The notes under the pieces: generated by a model
The model's input: only the letters and a program-made list of their open reading frames with translations
Databases searched by the model: none
Told to the model about the DNA's origin: nothing
NCBI GenBank assembly: GCA_036265815.1
Contig: DATAOI010000044.1
Span: 1-64,000, forward strand
Length of the DNA: 64,000 nt
Source: Gemmatimonadales bacterium
GTDB taxonomy: Bacteria > Gemmatimonadota > Gemmatimonadetes > Gemmatimonadales > GWC2-71-9
Direction of reading: 5' to 3'
In this document: positions 51,152 through 59,667 of the stretch, in pieces
How the letters are laid out: each line of letters opens with the position of its first letter
Numbering within the stretch: the first letter of the stretch is position 1
Translations under genes and position numbers: made by a program

Positions 51152-52141
51152 ATGAAGATCACCGTCCTGACGTATCTCGACAGCGAAGACGAGAACTCCA
51201 AGGAGTACGATCCGGTGGTGCCCCAGGTCGCGCGCACCCTGCGGCGCCTGGGACACCGGGTGTCCATCCTCGGAGTCCACGGCGACGTCAAGCGACTCAT
51301 CGGCGGGCTCTCCCGCCGGCGGCCGGACCTGGTCTTCAACCTGATGGAGATGTTCGGGGACAACGTGTTCGGCGATATCCCGGTTACCGGGCTGCTCGAC
51401 CTGCTGGGCCTCAAGTACACCGGTAGCGGACCGGGCGAGCTCTACCTGAGCCAGGACAAGGGGCTCAGCAAGAAGCTGCTGGCGTTCGAGGACATCCTGT
51501 ATCCCCGGTTCGCCGTGTTCTCCCGGGAGGCGGCGTTCGAGACCGGCGGCGGCAATCTCCGCATGCCGCTGTTCGTCAAGCCGCTCCGCTCCGACGCCTC
51601 CCTGGGCATCGGAGGCAAGTCGCTGGTGCACGACGCGGTAGCGCTGATGGAGCGGGTGGCGTTCATCCGGAAGGAGCTCAACGATTCGGCGCTGGCCGAG
51701 GAGTATATCGAGGGCCGCGAATTCTACGTCGGGGTGCTGGGGAATGCCCAGGCCAAGCCGCTGCCGCCGGTCGAGGTCGATTTCACCGGCTTTCCCGAGG
51801 GCGTCCCCAAGGTGATGGACAGCAAGGCCAAGTGGGACGAGCGGAGCAAGGAGTACAAGGGGACCAAATCGGTGCTCGCCAACCTCCCGGACGAGCAGCG
51901 CGCCCGGCTGCAGAAGGTGGCGGTGGACGCGTATCGGGCGCTCCGGGTGCGGGACTACGGGCGGGTGGATCTCCGGCTCACCGACACCGGGGACATCTAC
52001 GTGCTGGAGGTGAACGCGAGCTGCTACCTGGAGCGCTCCAGCGAGTTCGCCATGGCCGCGGGCGCGATGGGCGTGGATTATCCCCGGCTCATCGAGCGGG
52101 TGGTGAACCTGGCGCTGGAGCGATATGGCGGGCGGCGCTAG
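51152..52141 (+). CDS. ATP-grasp ligase, D-alanine-D-alanine ligase-like
   Basis: This 329-aa ATP-grasp enzyme has a substrate-binding N-domain (MKITVLTYLDSEDENSKEYDPVVPQVARTLRRLGHRV), a central lid and Mg-binding C-domain with YGRVDLRLTDTGDIYVLEVNASCYLE. D-Ala-D-Ala ligase relatives use ATP to join a carboxylate to an amine. The YTGSGPGELYLSQDKGLSKKLLAFEDILYPRF segment fits the family, but the D-Ala ligase specificity residues are not obvious; other amino-acid or peptide ligases remain possible. It follows the DUF885 peptidase by 24 bases, suggesting a peptide made and broken by one unit. Confidence 0.85.
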   Translation: MKITVLTYLDSEDENSKEYDPVVPQVARTLRRLGHRVSILGVHGDVKRLIGGLSRRRPDLVFNLMEMFGDNVFGDIPVTGLLDLLGLKYTGSGPGELYLSQDKGLSKKLLAFEDILYPRFAVFSREAAFETGGGNLRMPLFVKPLRSDASLGIGGKSLVHDAVALMERVAFIRKELNDSALAEEYIEGREFYVGVLGNAQAKPLPPVEVDFTGFPEGVPKVMDSKAKWDERSKEYKGTKSVLANLPDEQRARLQKVAVDAYRALRVRDYGRVDLRLTDTGDIYVLEVNASCYLERSSEFAMAAGAMGVDYPRLIERVVNLALERYGGRR

Positions 52142-53190
52142 CCCGGCTCGGGCAGATAGCTCCCCCGCTGCACGTAATTCATGGCCAGGCTGGTCACGAA
52201 CGTGGTGAACGCCACGATGGCCGAGGCTTCGCGGCCCGACGCGTACCCCTGTTGCAGCTGGTCCGCGCGGTCGGCCAGATAGCGGAGCAGGGCCCGGGTC
52301 CGCTCCGGGAAATGGCCGGTCCAGCGGAAGATGTTGGCCATCAGCCCGGGCTCAAGCCGGCGGATGAGCGCCGCCGCCGGAGCCAGCGGCTCCTCCAGTG
52401 ACATCCCCTCGTCGGTACCGAGATCCTGAAAGATCGCCCGCAGGGCACCGTCCAGCCCGGGTGGGGGCTCGCCCAGGGCGGTCGGCACGTTCCGGTAGTA
52501 CTGATCCAGCGAATATTCGATCTCCCCCACATCCTCATCCAGCTCCGCGTCGGTGACCATCGGGTCCTGGTTGCGGAGCGCCGCCACCGTCCGCTCGCAG
52601 TAGGCCAGCTTGGCGCAGGCTACCGGCCAGGGGCCGTACTCCGCCCGCCAATCGAGCTCCGGCGTCATCCAGACCGCGAAAGTCTCGGCCCAATCCTCGT
52701 CAGGATGCTTCTGGGCGTACCAGCCGGGCAGGTGCCGTACGTACCGCCGGCTGAACGGCTCGGGCCGGTACTCCTCGGCGTACGGCTGGGTGATGGAGCC
52801 GAACTGCTTGACCCACTCCTCCTCCTCGTAGAGGCAATAGGCGTAGTTCACCACGTGCCCCATCTCGTGGCGCAGGTAGCGCAGGATGTCGGCCCGGTCG
52901 AATCCTTCGACGTGACCCACCCGCTCCGCGTGCAGTGCGGTGAGATCGGGCCGGGCGAGATAGAAGGGGATGGCGATCGCCACCGTCTCGAAGGGGACGC
53001 CCCACTCGGTGGACAGGTAGAACCGGGGGCGGACGCGGATGAGGCCGATCCGCTGAAGCTCGCCGGCAAACTCCTCCAGGATAGGCTCCAGCGGGGTGTC
53101 CTGGATGGTCAGGCCAAGATCCCGGATAGGCGTCGACCAGAGATTCGACTCATGAAAGCGTACGGGCTCGGCGGCCATGGGGAGTAACAT
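52138..53190 (-). CDS. Zinc metallopeptidase-like protein with HEMGH motif
   Basis: This protein (about 350 aa) has a gluzincin-type zinc site, ILRYLRHEMGHVVNYAYCLYEEEEW, followed by DEDWAETFAVWMTPELDWRAEYG, where a Glu/His may be the third ligand. It is similar to an uncharacterised family annotated as putative zinc-binding metallopeptidase. N-terminus: FHESNLWSTPIRDLGLTIQDTPLEPILEEF. There is no signal peptide, so it may be cytosolic. Start at 53190 or 53178; neither has a good ribosome site. The stop codons of this gene and the ATP-grasp gene overlap (convergent). Confidence 0.8.
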   Translation of the reverse strand: MLLPMAAEPVRFHESNLWSTPIRDLGLTIQDTPLEPILEEFAGELQRIGLIRVRPRFYLSTEWGVPFETVAIAIPFYLARPDLTALHAERVGHVEGFDRADILRYLRHEMGHVVNYAYCLYEEEEWVKQFGSITQPYAEEYRPEPFSRRYVRHLPGWYAQKHPDEDWAETFAVWMTPELDWRAEYGPWPVACAKLAYCERTVAALRNQDPMVTDAELDEDVGEIEYSLDQYYRNVPTALGEPPPGLDGALRAIFQDLGTDEGMSLEEPLAPAAALIRRLEPGLMANIFRWTGHFPERTRALLRYLADRADQLQQGYASGREASAIVAFTTFVTSLAMNYVQRGSYLPEPG

Positions 53191-53208
53191 ACATGCTAGT
53201 TTCCAACG

Positions 53209-54414
53209 ATGCCCTCGCGCGTGCCGTCGAGCTCCAGCGGGTCCGGTTCGTCTCTGATTCCGCCGACGGTCAAGGGTCTGTCGGCCGTCTCGCTGTTCAA
53301 CGATGTGGCGAGCGAGATGGTTTACCCGCTGTTGCCGGCGTTCGTGGTGGGCACGCTGGGAGGCGGGCCGCTCGTCCTCGGGCTGCTGGATGGCGCGGCG
53401 GATCTGACCTCGGCGGCACTCAAGATAGTGAGCGGCCGGCTGGCCGACCGGCCAGGCTGGCGCGGGCCGCTCATCCTGATCGGATACGCCACCGCCGTCC
53501 TGGTGCGCCCGCTGATCGCGGTGGCGGGGGCGGCGTGGCAGGTGGTCGGCTTCCGGGTGATCGATCGCGTGGGCAAGGGCCTCCGCACCCCTCCCCGGGA
53601 CGCGCTCATCGCAGCGGTCACGCCGGAGCCGCAGCGGGGCCGGGCGTACGGCTTTCACCGCGGGGCGGACCACGCTGGCGCCGTGCTGGGCTCGCTCGCG
53701 GCCTGGTACCTGCTCACCCGGGGGGTCGAGGTGCCACGGGTGATCGCCTGGAGCGCCGCGCCGGGCCTGGCGGCTTTCCTCATCCTTGCGGTGGTGCTGC
53801 CCCGGAGCCGGGGATCGCGCGCGCGGGCGTCGGATTCGCCGATACCTGACGTCGACGCCTCCGGCCGGGTGTTCTGGACACCGGTCACGGCGCTCGCCGC
53901 CATCACCTTCTTCCGGCTTCCCGAGACTCTGCTCCTGCTCCGGCTACAGCAGCGCGGTGTGGCCGTGGCGCTGGTTCCCCTGGTCTGGGCGGGGCTTCAC
54001 GTGGTGCGGAGCGCCAGCTCGTATCCCGGCGGCTGGATATCCGACCGGCTGGGGCCGCGCGGTGCGGTGGCTGCGGGCGGAGTGCTGTTCGCGGCGGTGG
54101 CCGGGGTGCTGGGCGGGCCGCTCGCGCCGGTGGCGGCAGTTGTGGCGTTCCTCGCCCTGGGCCTGGTGGCCGGGCTCACCGAATCGGCGGAGCGGGCGCT
54201 GGTGGCGCGGCTGGCCCCGATCAGGACCGGCCGGGGTTTCGGCGCGTACCATGCCCTCACGGGTGTGGTCGCACTTCCGGCCGGTCTGGCGTTCGGCGCG
54301 CTCTATCAGTCGGTCGGCGGCCCGGGAGCGCTCTGGGTCTCCGCCGCGGGCATGCTCGCGGCGGTGGTCGCCTGGCTCCTGGTCTCGCCCTCTCGGGGAG
54401 AACGTGGCACGTGA
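53209..54414 (+). CDS. MFS transporter
   Basis: This 401-aa protein has about 12 helices in two six-helix bundles and begins after a Ser-rich N-terminus. The loop motif GLLDGAADLTSAALKIVSGRLADRPGWRGP is the typical MFS A-motif pattern (G-x-x-x-D/R-x-x-G-R-R), and RVGKGLRTPPRDALIA is a second conserved loop. It is closest in pattern to single-membrane exporter-type MFS members with uncertain substrate. Start 53209 gives 18 bases of separation from the divergent zinc peptidase gene. The next gene overlaps its stop by 4 bases. Confidence 0.9.
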   Translation: MPSRVPSSSSGSGSSLIPPTVKGLSAVSLFNDVASEMVYPLLPAFVVGTLGGGPLVLGLLDGAADLTSAALKIVSGRLADRPGWRGPLILIGYATAVLVRPLIAVAGAAWQVVGFRVIDRVGKGLRTPPRDALIAAVTPEPQRGRAYGFHRGADHAGAVLGSLAAWYLLTRGVEVPRVIAWSAAPGLAAFLILAVVLPRSRGSRARASDSPIPDVDASGRVFWTPVTALAAITFFRLPETLLLLRLQQRGVAVALVPLVWAGLHVVRSASSYPGGWISDRLGPRGAVAAGGVLFAAVAGVLGGPLAPVAAVVAFLALGLVAGLTESAERALVARLAPIRTGRGFGAYHALTGVVALPAGLAFGALYQSVGGPGALWVSAAGMLAAVVAWLLVSPSRGERGT

Positions 54415-55370
54415 TGAGAATCGTCCTTCCTGCGGCACTGGCGTTGACGGCTCTCGCGCTGCGCCCGGTGAGCGGCCTGGCGCAGGTCCAGGTCCGGGTG
54501 GGCCAGCCTGGCCGGGCAACCTATTCCGAGCTGCACGAGGCGTTGAGGGAGGGGACGCCCCGGGCCGACTCGGTGCTGGCCATCATGCGGGTAAAGGCGC
54601 CCGGCCCGCTCTGGCGGCATATGCGGGCATCGGCTCGGGGCACCGAAGACTGGAACATCGGACTGGTCGCGCTCACCCGGTTGGCCGAGCTTCGGAGTCG
54701 TGCATACGCCGACAGCGCGCGACGGCTCAGGCGCACACTGGAGCAGGCCGAGGGGCCGCCGTTTCCGGAGAACCCGGGGATTACCGCGGAGGATCTGGAG
54801 CCCTCCCTGCAGGCGATCATCCTGGAGCGCCGCCGCGCCACCCAGGGTGACCCGGCCGTGCTGACCGACATTCTCTCCCGGATTCCCACACGGAACTACG
54901 ATCACGGGGACGCCTGGGTGCTGGGCCGGCTCGGCGCCGGAGCGCTCGACTCGGTCGCGGCCCGCTTCCGCGCGGCAGACACGGAAGAGTTCCGGGTCCG
55001 CTATCTGACGTTGCTTTCCTATTTCACCGATCCCAGGCTGATCCCGCTCCTGAGCCAGGTGTACGTGGCGCCGGACAGCTTCGGCGTGCCGAAGCGGTAT
55101 GCCATCCGGGCCTCGGACGGCCTGCTCTGGATCGGCACGCGCGGCAGCCTCACGGCGCTGCTGGACGCGCGCGAGCGGGCGCGGGCCAACGGCGTGTACG
55201 CCGACTCGACCCTCGACCGCGGGGGCTACGATTTCCTGGCAAACGACAGCTCATCGGTGATCTCGCGCACCGGCAAGTGGCTGACCGCGTGGCTGGCGAC
55301 GCTCCCCGATTCTGCGGCCGCTCCGGTCAGCGGGGCAACCATTAGGGCTCGACCAGATTCTGCCCGCTGA
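54411..55370 (+). CDS. Exported protein of unknown function, HEAT-like
   Basis: This 319-aa protein begins at GTG 54411 (or ATG 54414), overlapping the MFS stop, with a signal peptide (MRIVLPAALALTALALRPVSGLAQ). The mature part is helical, with repeated short helices in the middle (ALTRLAELRSRAYADSARRL, DILSRIPTRNYDHGDAWVLGRLGAGALDSVAARFRAADTEEFRVR, LSYFTDPRLIPLLSQVYVAP) suggesting HEAT-like repeats. No catalytic motif is visible. Function unknown; translational coupling suggests a tie to the MFS transporter. Confidence 0.75.
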   Translation: MMRIVLPAALALTALALRPVSGLAQVQVRVGQPGRATYSELHEALREGTPRADSVLAIMRVKAPGPLWRHMRASARGTEDWNIGLVALTRLAELRSRAYADSARRLRRTLEQAEGPPFPENPGITAEDLEPSLQAIILERRRATQGDPAVLTDILSRIPTRNYDHGDAWVLGRLGAGALDSVAARFRAADTEEFRVRYLTLLSYFTDPRLIPLLSQVYVAPDSFGVPKRYAIRASDGLLWIGTRGSLTALLDARERARANGVYADSTLDRGGYDFLANDSSSVISRTGKWLTAWLATLPDSAAAPVSGATIRARPDSAR

Positions 55371-55403
55371 GCGGCAGGGCGACGAGGCAGGTGCCGGAGG
55401 CGG

Positions 55404-56252
55404 TCAGGCGGCCGGTCGGGCCGGCTCCCGGGGTGGGGTGAAGATGGTGGCCGGAACTCCCCGGGTGTCGAGCTGCTCGCGGATGCGCTCGGCGAGCTCG
55501 CGCCGCACCTGGACGGCGGCCTGGCTGTCCGCACACCAGACCCGCAGGCTCAGCACCACGCCGGATTCACCGTGCGGCCGCACCGGGCAGTCGATCACCC
55601 GATCGACCCGCGGATGGCCGGCGCCGATGGCGAGCAGCACGTGGCGGACTGCATCGACATCCTCGTCCGCGGCGATGCCGACCGGCACGATCGCCATGGC
55701 CTGGAGGTTCCAGGTGTTCAGGTTCACCGTGACCTGAGAGGCCATGGTACTGTTGGGCACCACGATCCGGCGGTCGTCCGCGGTGCGGAGCAGCGTATAG
55801 CCGAGGGTGAGCTGCTCGACGATGCCGGTCTCCGGGCCCGCCGGCGTCGTCACCTGCACCAGATCGTCCAACCGGATCGGGCGATAGAGCAGCAGCGACA
55901 GTCCCGCGATCAGATTCCCCAGGGTGTTCTGGGCCGCCAGTCCGATGACCACGGACGCGATGCTCACGCCCGCCAACAGCGCCGTGCCCACCCGCTGCAG
56001 CTCGGGGATGATGTGGGCGTATACCGTCAACGCCACGATGAAGATGGCGATCTGCCCCAGCTGGGTCAGGAAGCTCGCGACGGTCCGGTCGATGTGGCCG
56101 TGCTCGTCCCGGGCGAGCAGCCGGTCGACCGTGCCCCGGAGCGTCCGTGCGAGCACGCTCGCCAGCAGCACCAGGAGCACCGCGTACACCACGGCCCCGA
56201 TGAGACTCTGCGGCTCGAGCAGCGCTTCGGGAATGCGGATGATGGGATTCAC
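55404..56252 (-). CDS. Small-conductance mechanosensitive channel (MscS-like)
   Basis: This 282-aa protein has three transmembrane helices: GAVVYAVLLVLLASVLARTL, GQIAIFIVALTVYAHIIPEL, and the pore helix TALLAGVSIASVVIGLAAQNTLGNLIAGLSLLLYRPIRLDD, which is the MscS TM3 motif with small residues. The cytosolic beta domain (VVPNSTMASQVTVNL) and a C-terminal alpha/beta domain follow. It should open under membrane tension to relieve osmotic downshock. It follows the CstA-YbdD pair on the same strand by about 4 bases after YbdD. Confidence 0.93.
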   Translation of the reverse strand: MNPIIRIPEALLEPQSLIGAVVYAVLLVLLASVLARTLRGTVDRLLARDEHGHIDRTVASFLTQLGQIAIFIVALTVYAHIIPELQRVGTALLAGVSIASVVIGLAAQNTLGNLIAGLSLLLYRPIRLDDLVQVTTPAGPETGIVEQLTLGYTLLRTADDRRIVVPNSTMASQVTVNLNTWNLQAMAIVPVGIAADEDVDAVRHVLLAIGAGHPRVDRVIDCPVRPHGESGVVLSLRVWCADSQAAVQVRRELAERIREQLDTRGVPATIFTPPREPARPAA

Positions 56253-56256
56253 GACA

Positions 56257-56439
56257 TCAGCAGCAGCGGGTGGGGCCGTCGCCGTAGCGGGTCCGCACGA
56301 ACTGGTCGAAGTACTCCCGCTCGCTGGGCGGCGGACGGTCGGGATGGCAGCGGCGGAGGTGCTCCAGGTGCGCCTGATAATCCGGCATGCCCATCACCCG
56401 TCGGAAGGCTCGCAGCAGCTCTCTCATCTCAGCCCGCAT
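56257..56439 (-). CDS. YbdD/YjiX (DUF466) small protein
   Basis: This 60-aa protein matches YbdD: helix RELLRAFRRVMGMPDYQAHLEHLRRCHPDRPPPSEREYFDQFVRTRYGDGPTRCC, with the conserved PDY, H..HP and YF..F/RYG spots. YbdD-type proteins accompany CstA and modulate peptide or pyruvate uptake. The start is uncertain (56439 or 56427, both Met), and it overlaps the end of cstA by 11 bases. It precedes the MscS gene. Confidence 0.9.
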   Translation of the reverse strand: MRAEMRELLRAFRRVMGMPDYQAHLEHLRRCHPDRPPPSEREYFDQFVRTRYGDGPTRCC

Positions 56440-58465
56440 AGGCCGTCTCCACGAAGGGAGATTCCTTGGCGACCTGTGGGCGCCGGTTGGTGAGCACCAG
56501 GATCCACTCGCGGGCGGAAGCGAGCACTACGAGCACTGTCACCACCATGAACACCAGGGCGGCGGCGGCGTCCAGGCGGGCGTTGAAGATCAGCCGCGCC
56601 CCGCGGCCGGGCTCGATGGTGCCGGCCGCCACCTGTCCGGCGGTAAGCGCCGCCTGCGAAAGGAACCCCAGCCGGGGGTCGGCGGCGAAGACCTTCTGCC
56701 AGCCGGCGGTGAGCGTGACGGCGAGAACCCAGGCGAGCGGCATCAGAGTGACCCAGGCGTAGCGGGCCTTGCCGCCCTTGATCAGGACCGTGGTCCCCAC
56801 GCAGAGCGCTACGGCGGCGAGCAGTTGATTGCTGATGCCGAAGAGCGGCCAGAGCGAGTTGATCCCGCCCAGCGGATCGAGCACGCCCTGCACCAGGAAA
56901 TATCCCCAACCGGCGACGATGATCGCGGATGCCATGATGCTGCCGGGATACCAGGAGGTCCGCCCCAGGGGGGCCCAGAGGTGACCAGCCAGCTCCTGGA
57001 ACATGAAACGACCCACCCGGGTGCCGGTGTCGACCGTGGTGAGAATGAAGAGCGCCTCGAACATGATGGCGAAATGGTACCAAAGGGCCATCAGGGTGCG
57101 GCCGAACGCGCCGCTCAGGATCTGGGCCATGCCTACCGCCAGGGACGGCGCTCCGCCCGAGCGGCCGAGCAGCGTCTTCTCGCCCACTTCGGCGGCGAGC
57201 CCGGTGATCTGGTCCGGCGAGACGGTGAAGCCCCAGCCGCGGATCACCTCCGCGGCCGACTGGACGTTGCCACCCAGCGTGGCGAGGGGCGCGTTGATGG
57301 CGAAATAGATGCCGGGGTCGAGCAGGGCGGCCGCGGTGAGTGCCATGATCGCGACGAACGACTCCATCAGCATCCCGCCGTACCCGATGTAGCGGGCGTC
57401 GCTCTCCCGGACGAGCATCTTGGGCGTGGTGCCGGATGAGACCAGCGCGTGGAAGCCGCTGATCGCGCCGCAGGCGATGGTGATGAACGCGAAGGGGAAC
57501 AGCTTGCCGGCGAACACCGGGCCGGTGCCGTCGATGAACCGGGTCATCGCGGGAAGCTTGAGGGGCGGGAGCACGAGGAGGATGCCGGCCGCCAGGAGCA
57601 GGATGGTGCCGATCTTCATGAAGGTGGAGAGATAGTCCCGGGGACAGAGCAGCATCCACACCGGCAGCACGCTGGCGATGAAGCCGTAGATGATGATGCC
57701 GTACGCGATGGTGAGCCCCGAGTGGGTGAAGTATGGCGCGAGAGTGGGTGACGCGGCCACGTAACGACCGCCGACCAGCGCCAGCAGCAGGAGCGCCACG
57801 CCGCCGAGCGAGGCCTCGATGGTCCGTCCCGGACGCCAGACCTTCATCCAGAAGCCCATCAGCACCGCGATCGGGATGGTGCAGAGGATGGTGAACACGC
57901 CCCAGGGACTGTCCTTGAGCGCATTCACCACCACCAGCGCGAGTACGGCCAGCAGGATGACCATGATCGCCAGCACGGCGAGCATGGCCAGCATGCCGGT
58001 CACCGGCCCGGTCTCCTCCTTCGCCATCTGGCCGAGCGACTTGCCGTCCCGGCGGGTGGAGGCGAACAGGATCACGAAGTCCTGTACCGCGCCCGCGAGC
58101 ACCACGCCGAACACGATCCAGATCGTTCCCGGCAGGTAGCCGAACTGGGCGGCGAGTACGGGGCCGACCAGCGGTCCCGCGCCGGCGATCGCGGCGAAGT
58201 GGTGCCCGAACAGGACCCAGCGCGAGGTCGGAACGAAGTCCCGGCCGTTGGCCAGGCGCTCGGCCGGCGTGGCGCGGCGGTCGTCCAGCTGAAAGACGCG
58301 ATCGGCCAGGAAGCGGCTGTAGAAGCGGAAGGCGACGAGATAGGTGCCGACGGCGGCGAGGACCAGCCAGGCGGCGCTGATCGTCTCCCCGCGATGCAGG
58401 GCGAGCATCCCCCAACCGGCCGCGCCAACCAGGGCGACGAGCGCCCACGCCAATCGTGAGGGCAT
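56429..58465 (-). CDS. cstA: CstA carbon starvation protein (peptide/pyruvate transporter)
   Basis: This 678-aa membrane protein has about 16-18 helices. The CstA signature is RFYSRFLADRVFQLDDRRATPAERLANGRDFVPTSRWVLFGHHFAAIAGAGPLVGPVLAAQFGYLPG, continuing VVLAGAVQDFVILFASTRRDGKSLGQMAKEE. Family knowledge: CstA imports peptides or pyruvate in starvation. The start at 58465 (MPSRLAWALV) gives the typical N-terminus; the frame is open upstream. YbdD follows with an 11-base overlap. It is divergent from the SDR gene. Confidence 0.95.
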   Translation of the reverse strand: MPSRLAWALVALVGAAGWGMLALHRGETISAAWLVLAAVGTYLVAFRFYSRFLADRVFQLDDRRATPAERLANGRDFVPTSRWVLFGHHFAAIAGAGPLVGPVLAAQFGYLPGTIWIVFGVVLAGAVQDFVILFASTRRDGKSLGQMAKEETGPVTGMLAMLAVLAIMVILLAVLALVVVNALKDSPWGVFTILCTIPIAVLMGFWMKVWRPGRTIEASLGGVALLLLALVGGRYVAASPTLAPYFTHSGLTIAYGIIIYGFIASVLPVWMLLCPRDYLSTFMKIGTILLLAAGILLVLPPLKLPAMTRFIDGTGPVFAGKLFPFAFITIACGAISGFHALVSSGTTPKMLVRESDARYIGYGGMLMESFVAIMALTAAALLDPGIYFAINAPLATLGGNVQSAAEVIRGWGFTVSPDQITGLAAEVGEKTLLGRSGGAPSLAVGMAQILSGAFGRTLMALWYHFAIMFEALFILTTVDTGTRVGRFMFQELAGHLWAPLGRTSWYPGSIMASAIIVAGWGYFLVQGVLDPLGGINSLWPLFGISNQLLAAVALCVGTTVLIKGGKARYAWVTLMPLAWVLAVTLTAGWQKVFAADPRLGFLSQAALTAGQVAAGTIEPGRGARLIFNARLDAAAALVFMVVTVLVVLASAREWILVLTNRRPQVAKESPFVETAYAG

Positions 58466-58559
58466 ATGCAGAATTAAACAGCGGCAAGTGCGAAAGGTAA
58501 ACCGCGGGCGTGGCGGGCCTGCTTGCCCTTCCCCAGGGGGGACCGTACCTTCGAAGCGC

Positions 58560-59426
58560 ATGCCATTGCCATCCTTCGGCTTCGGCCATCGGCCCTCGTG
58601 GGAGCACGAGTCCCAGGAGGCACGCGGAGCCGTGCTCGAGGAGCCTCAACCGCAGCCGATCCGGAAGGGTTGGCGGGGAAAGGTCGCGGTCGTGACCGGA
58701 GGCGCCACCGGGCTCGGTCGCGCCATCGCCATGGAATTCGGCAAGCTCGGCTGCGACGTCGCCTTCTGTTTCGTGAACATGCCCGGGCGCGACGTGAGCG
58801 AGCAGGCACTGCTGACCGAGACCGCGCTCATGGCGATGGGCGTGAACGTGCTGGCCTGCCGCTGCGACGTGCGCGACCGCGAGGCGGTCGCGCTGTTCGT
58901 GCGCAGCACCAACGAGCGGCTCGGCGGGGTGCACTTCCTCATCAACAACGCTGGAATCGCCAGCGACGGCGCGCTCTGGCGGCTGAGCGAGGACGCCTGG
59001 GACGAGGTGCTGGACACCAACGTGACCGGCTCCTTCAACTGCATCCGGGCGGTCGCGCCGATTTTTCGGGGGCAGCACTTCGGCAAGATCGTCAACGTAA
59101 GCGCCCACCAGGCGAAGCGCCCCGGCTTCGGGGTGGCCAACTACGCCACCAGCAAGGCCGCGCTGCTCGGGCTCACCCGCGCGGCCGCGGTCGAGCTCGG
59201 TCCCGCCAACGTCAACGTGAACGCGGTCGCCCCCGGCTTCATCCGCACCGAGCGGATGGCGATGCTGCCGGCCGAGGTGATCGAGCGCGCCCAGAAGAGC
59301 TCGGTCCTCGGCCGGGTGGCCGAGCCGGAAGACGTGGCGCACGTGATCTCCTTCCTGTGCTCGGACTCGGCGCGGCATATCACCGGGCAGACGATCGTGG
59401 TGGATGGGGGGTTGTCGCTGGAGTAG
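58560..59426 (+). CDS. Short-chain dehydrogenase/reductase (FabG-like)
   Basis: This 288-aa Rossmann-fold protein has TGGATGLG as the cofactor loop, NNAG, and YATSK as the catalytic Tyr-Lys. An N-terminal tail of about 38 residues precedes the fold. One point is odd: aligning IVNVSAHQAKRPGFGVANY to FabG IINIASVVG...ANY places Ala at the usual catalytic Ser position, with a Ser one residue earlier. The Ser may still reach the active site, or activity may differ. A hydroxyl/keto reduction is likely, NADPH or NADH unknown. Start at ATG 58560. It is divergent from cstA. Confidence 0.88.
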   Translation: MPLPSFGFGHRPSWEHESQEARGAVLEEPQPQPIRKGWRGKVAVVTGGATGLGRAIAMEFGKLGCDVAFCFVNMPGRDVSEQALLTETALMAMGVNVLACRCDVRDREAVALFVRSTNERLGGVHFLINNAGIASDGALWRLSEDAWDEVLDTNVTGSFNCIRAVAPIFRGQHFGKIVNVSAHQAKRPGFGVANYATSKAALLGLTRAAAVELGPANVNVNAVAPGFIRTERMAMLPAEVIERAQKSSVLGRVAEPEDVAHVISFLCSDSARHITGQTIVVDGGLSLE

Positions 59427-59494
59427 GGGGGCGGCGGGGAGTTCGCTGGTCGTTCTCAGCTTTCTGCAGTATCCCGGGCATACCGGCACGATCC

Positions 59495-59640
59495 TGAACT
59501 GTCATCCGAGCCCATTCGCTGCGCTCAGGGTGAACTCCGCGAGGGATCTGTGCTCTCGGCATTGACCGCTCCCCTCGGCACGACCGCTCCTCTCCGCATC
59601 ACCGCTCCTCTCGGATGACCACTCCGTCCAGGATGACACT
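59495..59640. repeat. Dispersed-repeat copy with 18-bp tandem units
   Basis: This region between the SDR gene and a secreted protein gene starts AACTGTCATCCGAGCCCATT with CGCTGCGCTCAGGGTGA, similar in style to the repeats at 40586-40605 and 38783. It continues with three to four 18-19-base units of the form GCA(T/C)(T)GACCGCTCC(C/T)CTC (59559-59629) and ends GGATGACAC. It is non-coding. Confidence 0.55.
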
Positions 59641-59667
59641 TTCCCGCCCCACAGTTACTTTCCCGGC

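Noticed and set aside
56424-59489. A 1021-codon open frame on the minus strand across cstA and the SDR gene
   Set aside because: Composition is typical of the wrong frame of GC-rich genes (Arg/His/Gly/Pro rich) and it crosses two real genes on opposite strands.
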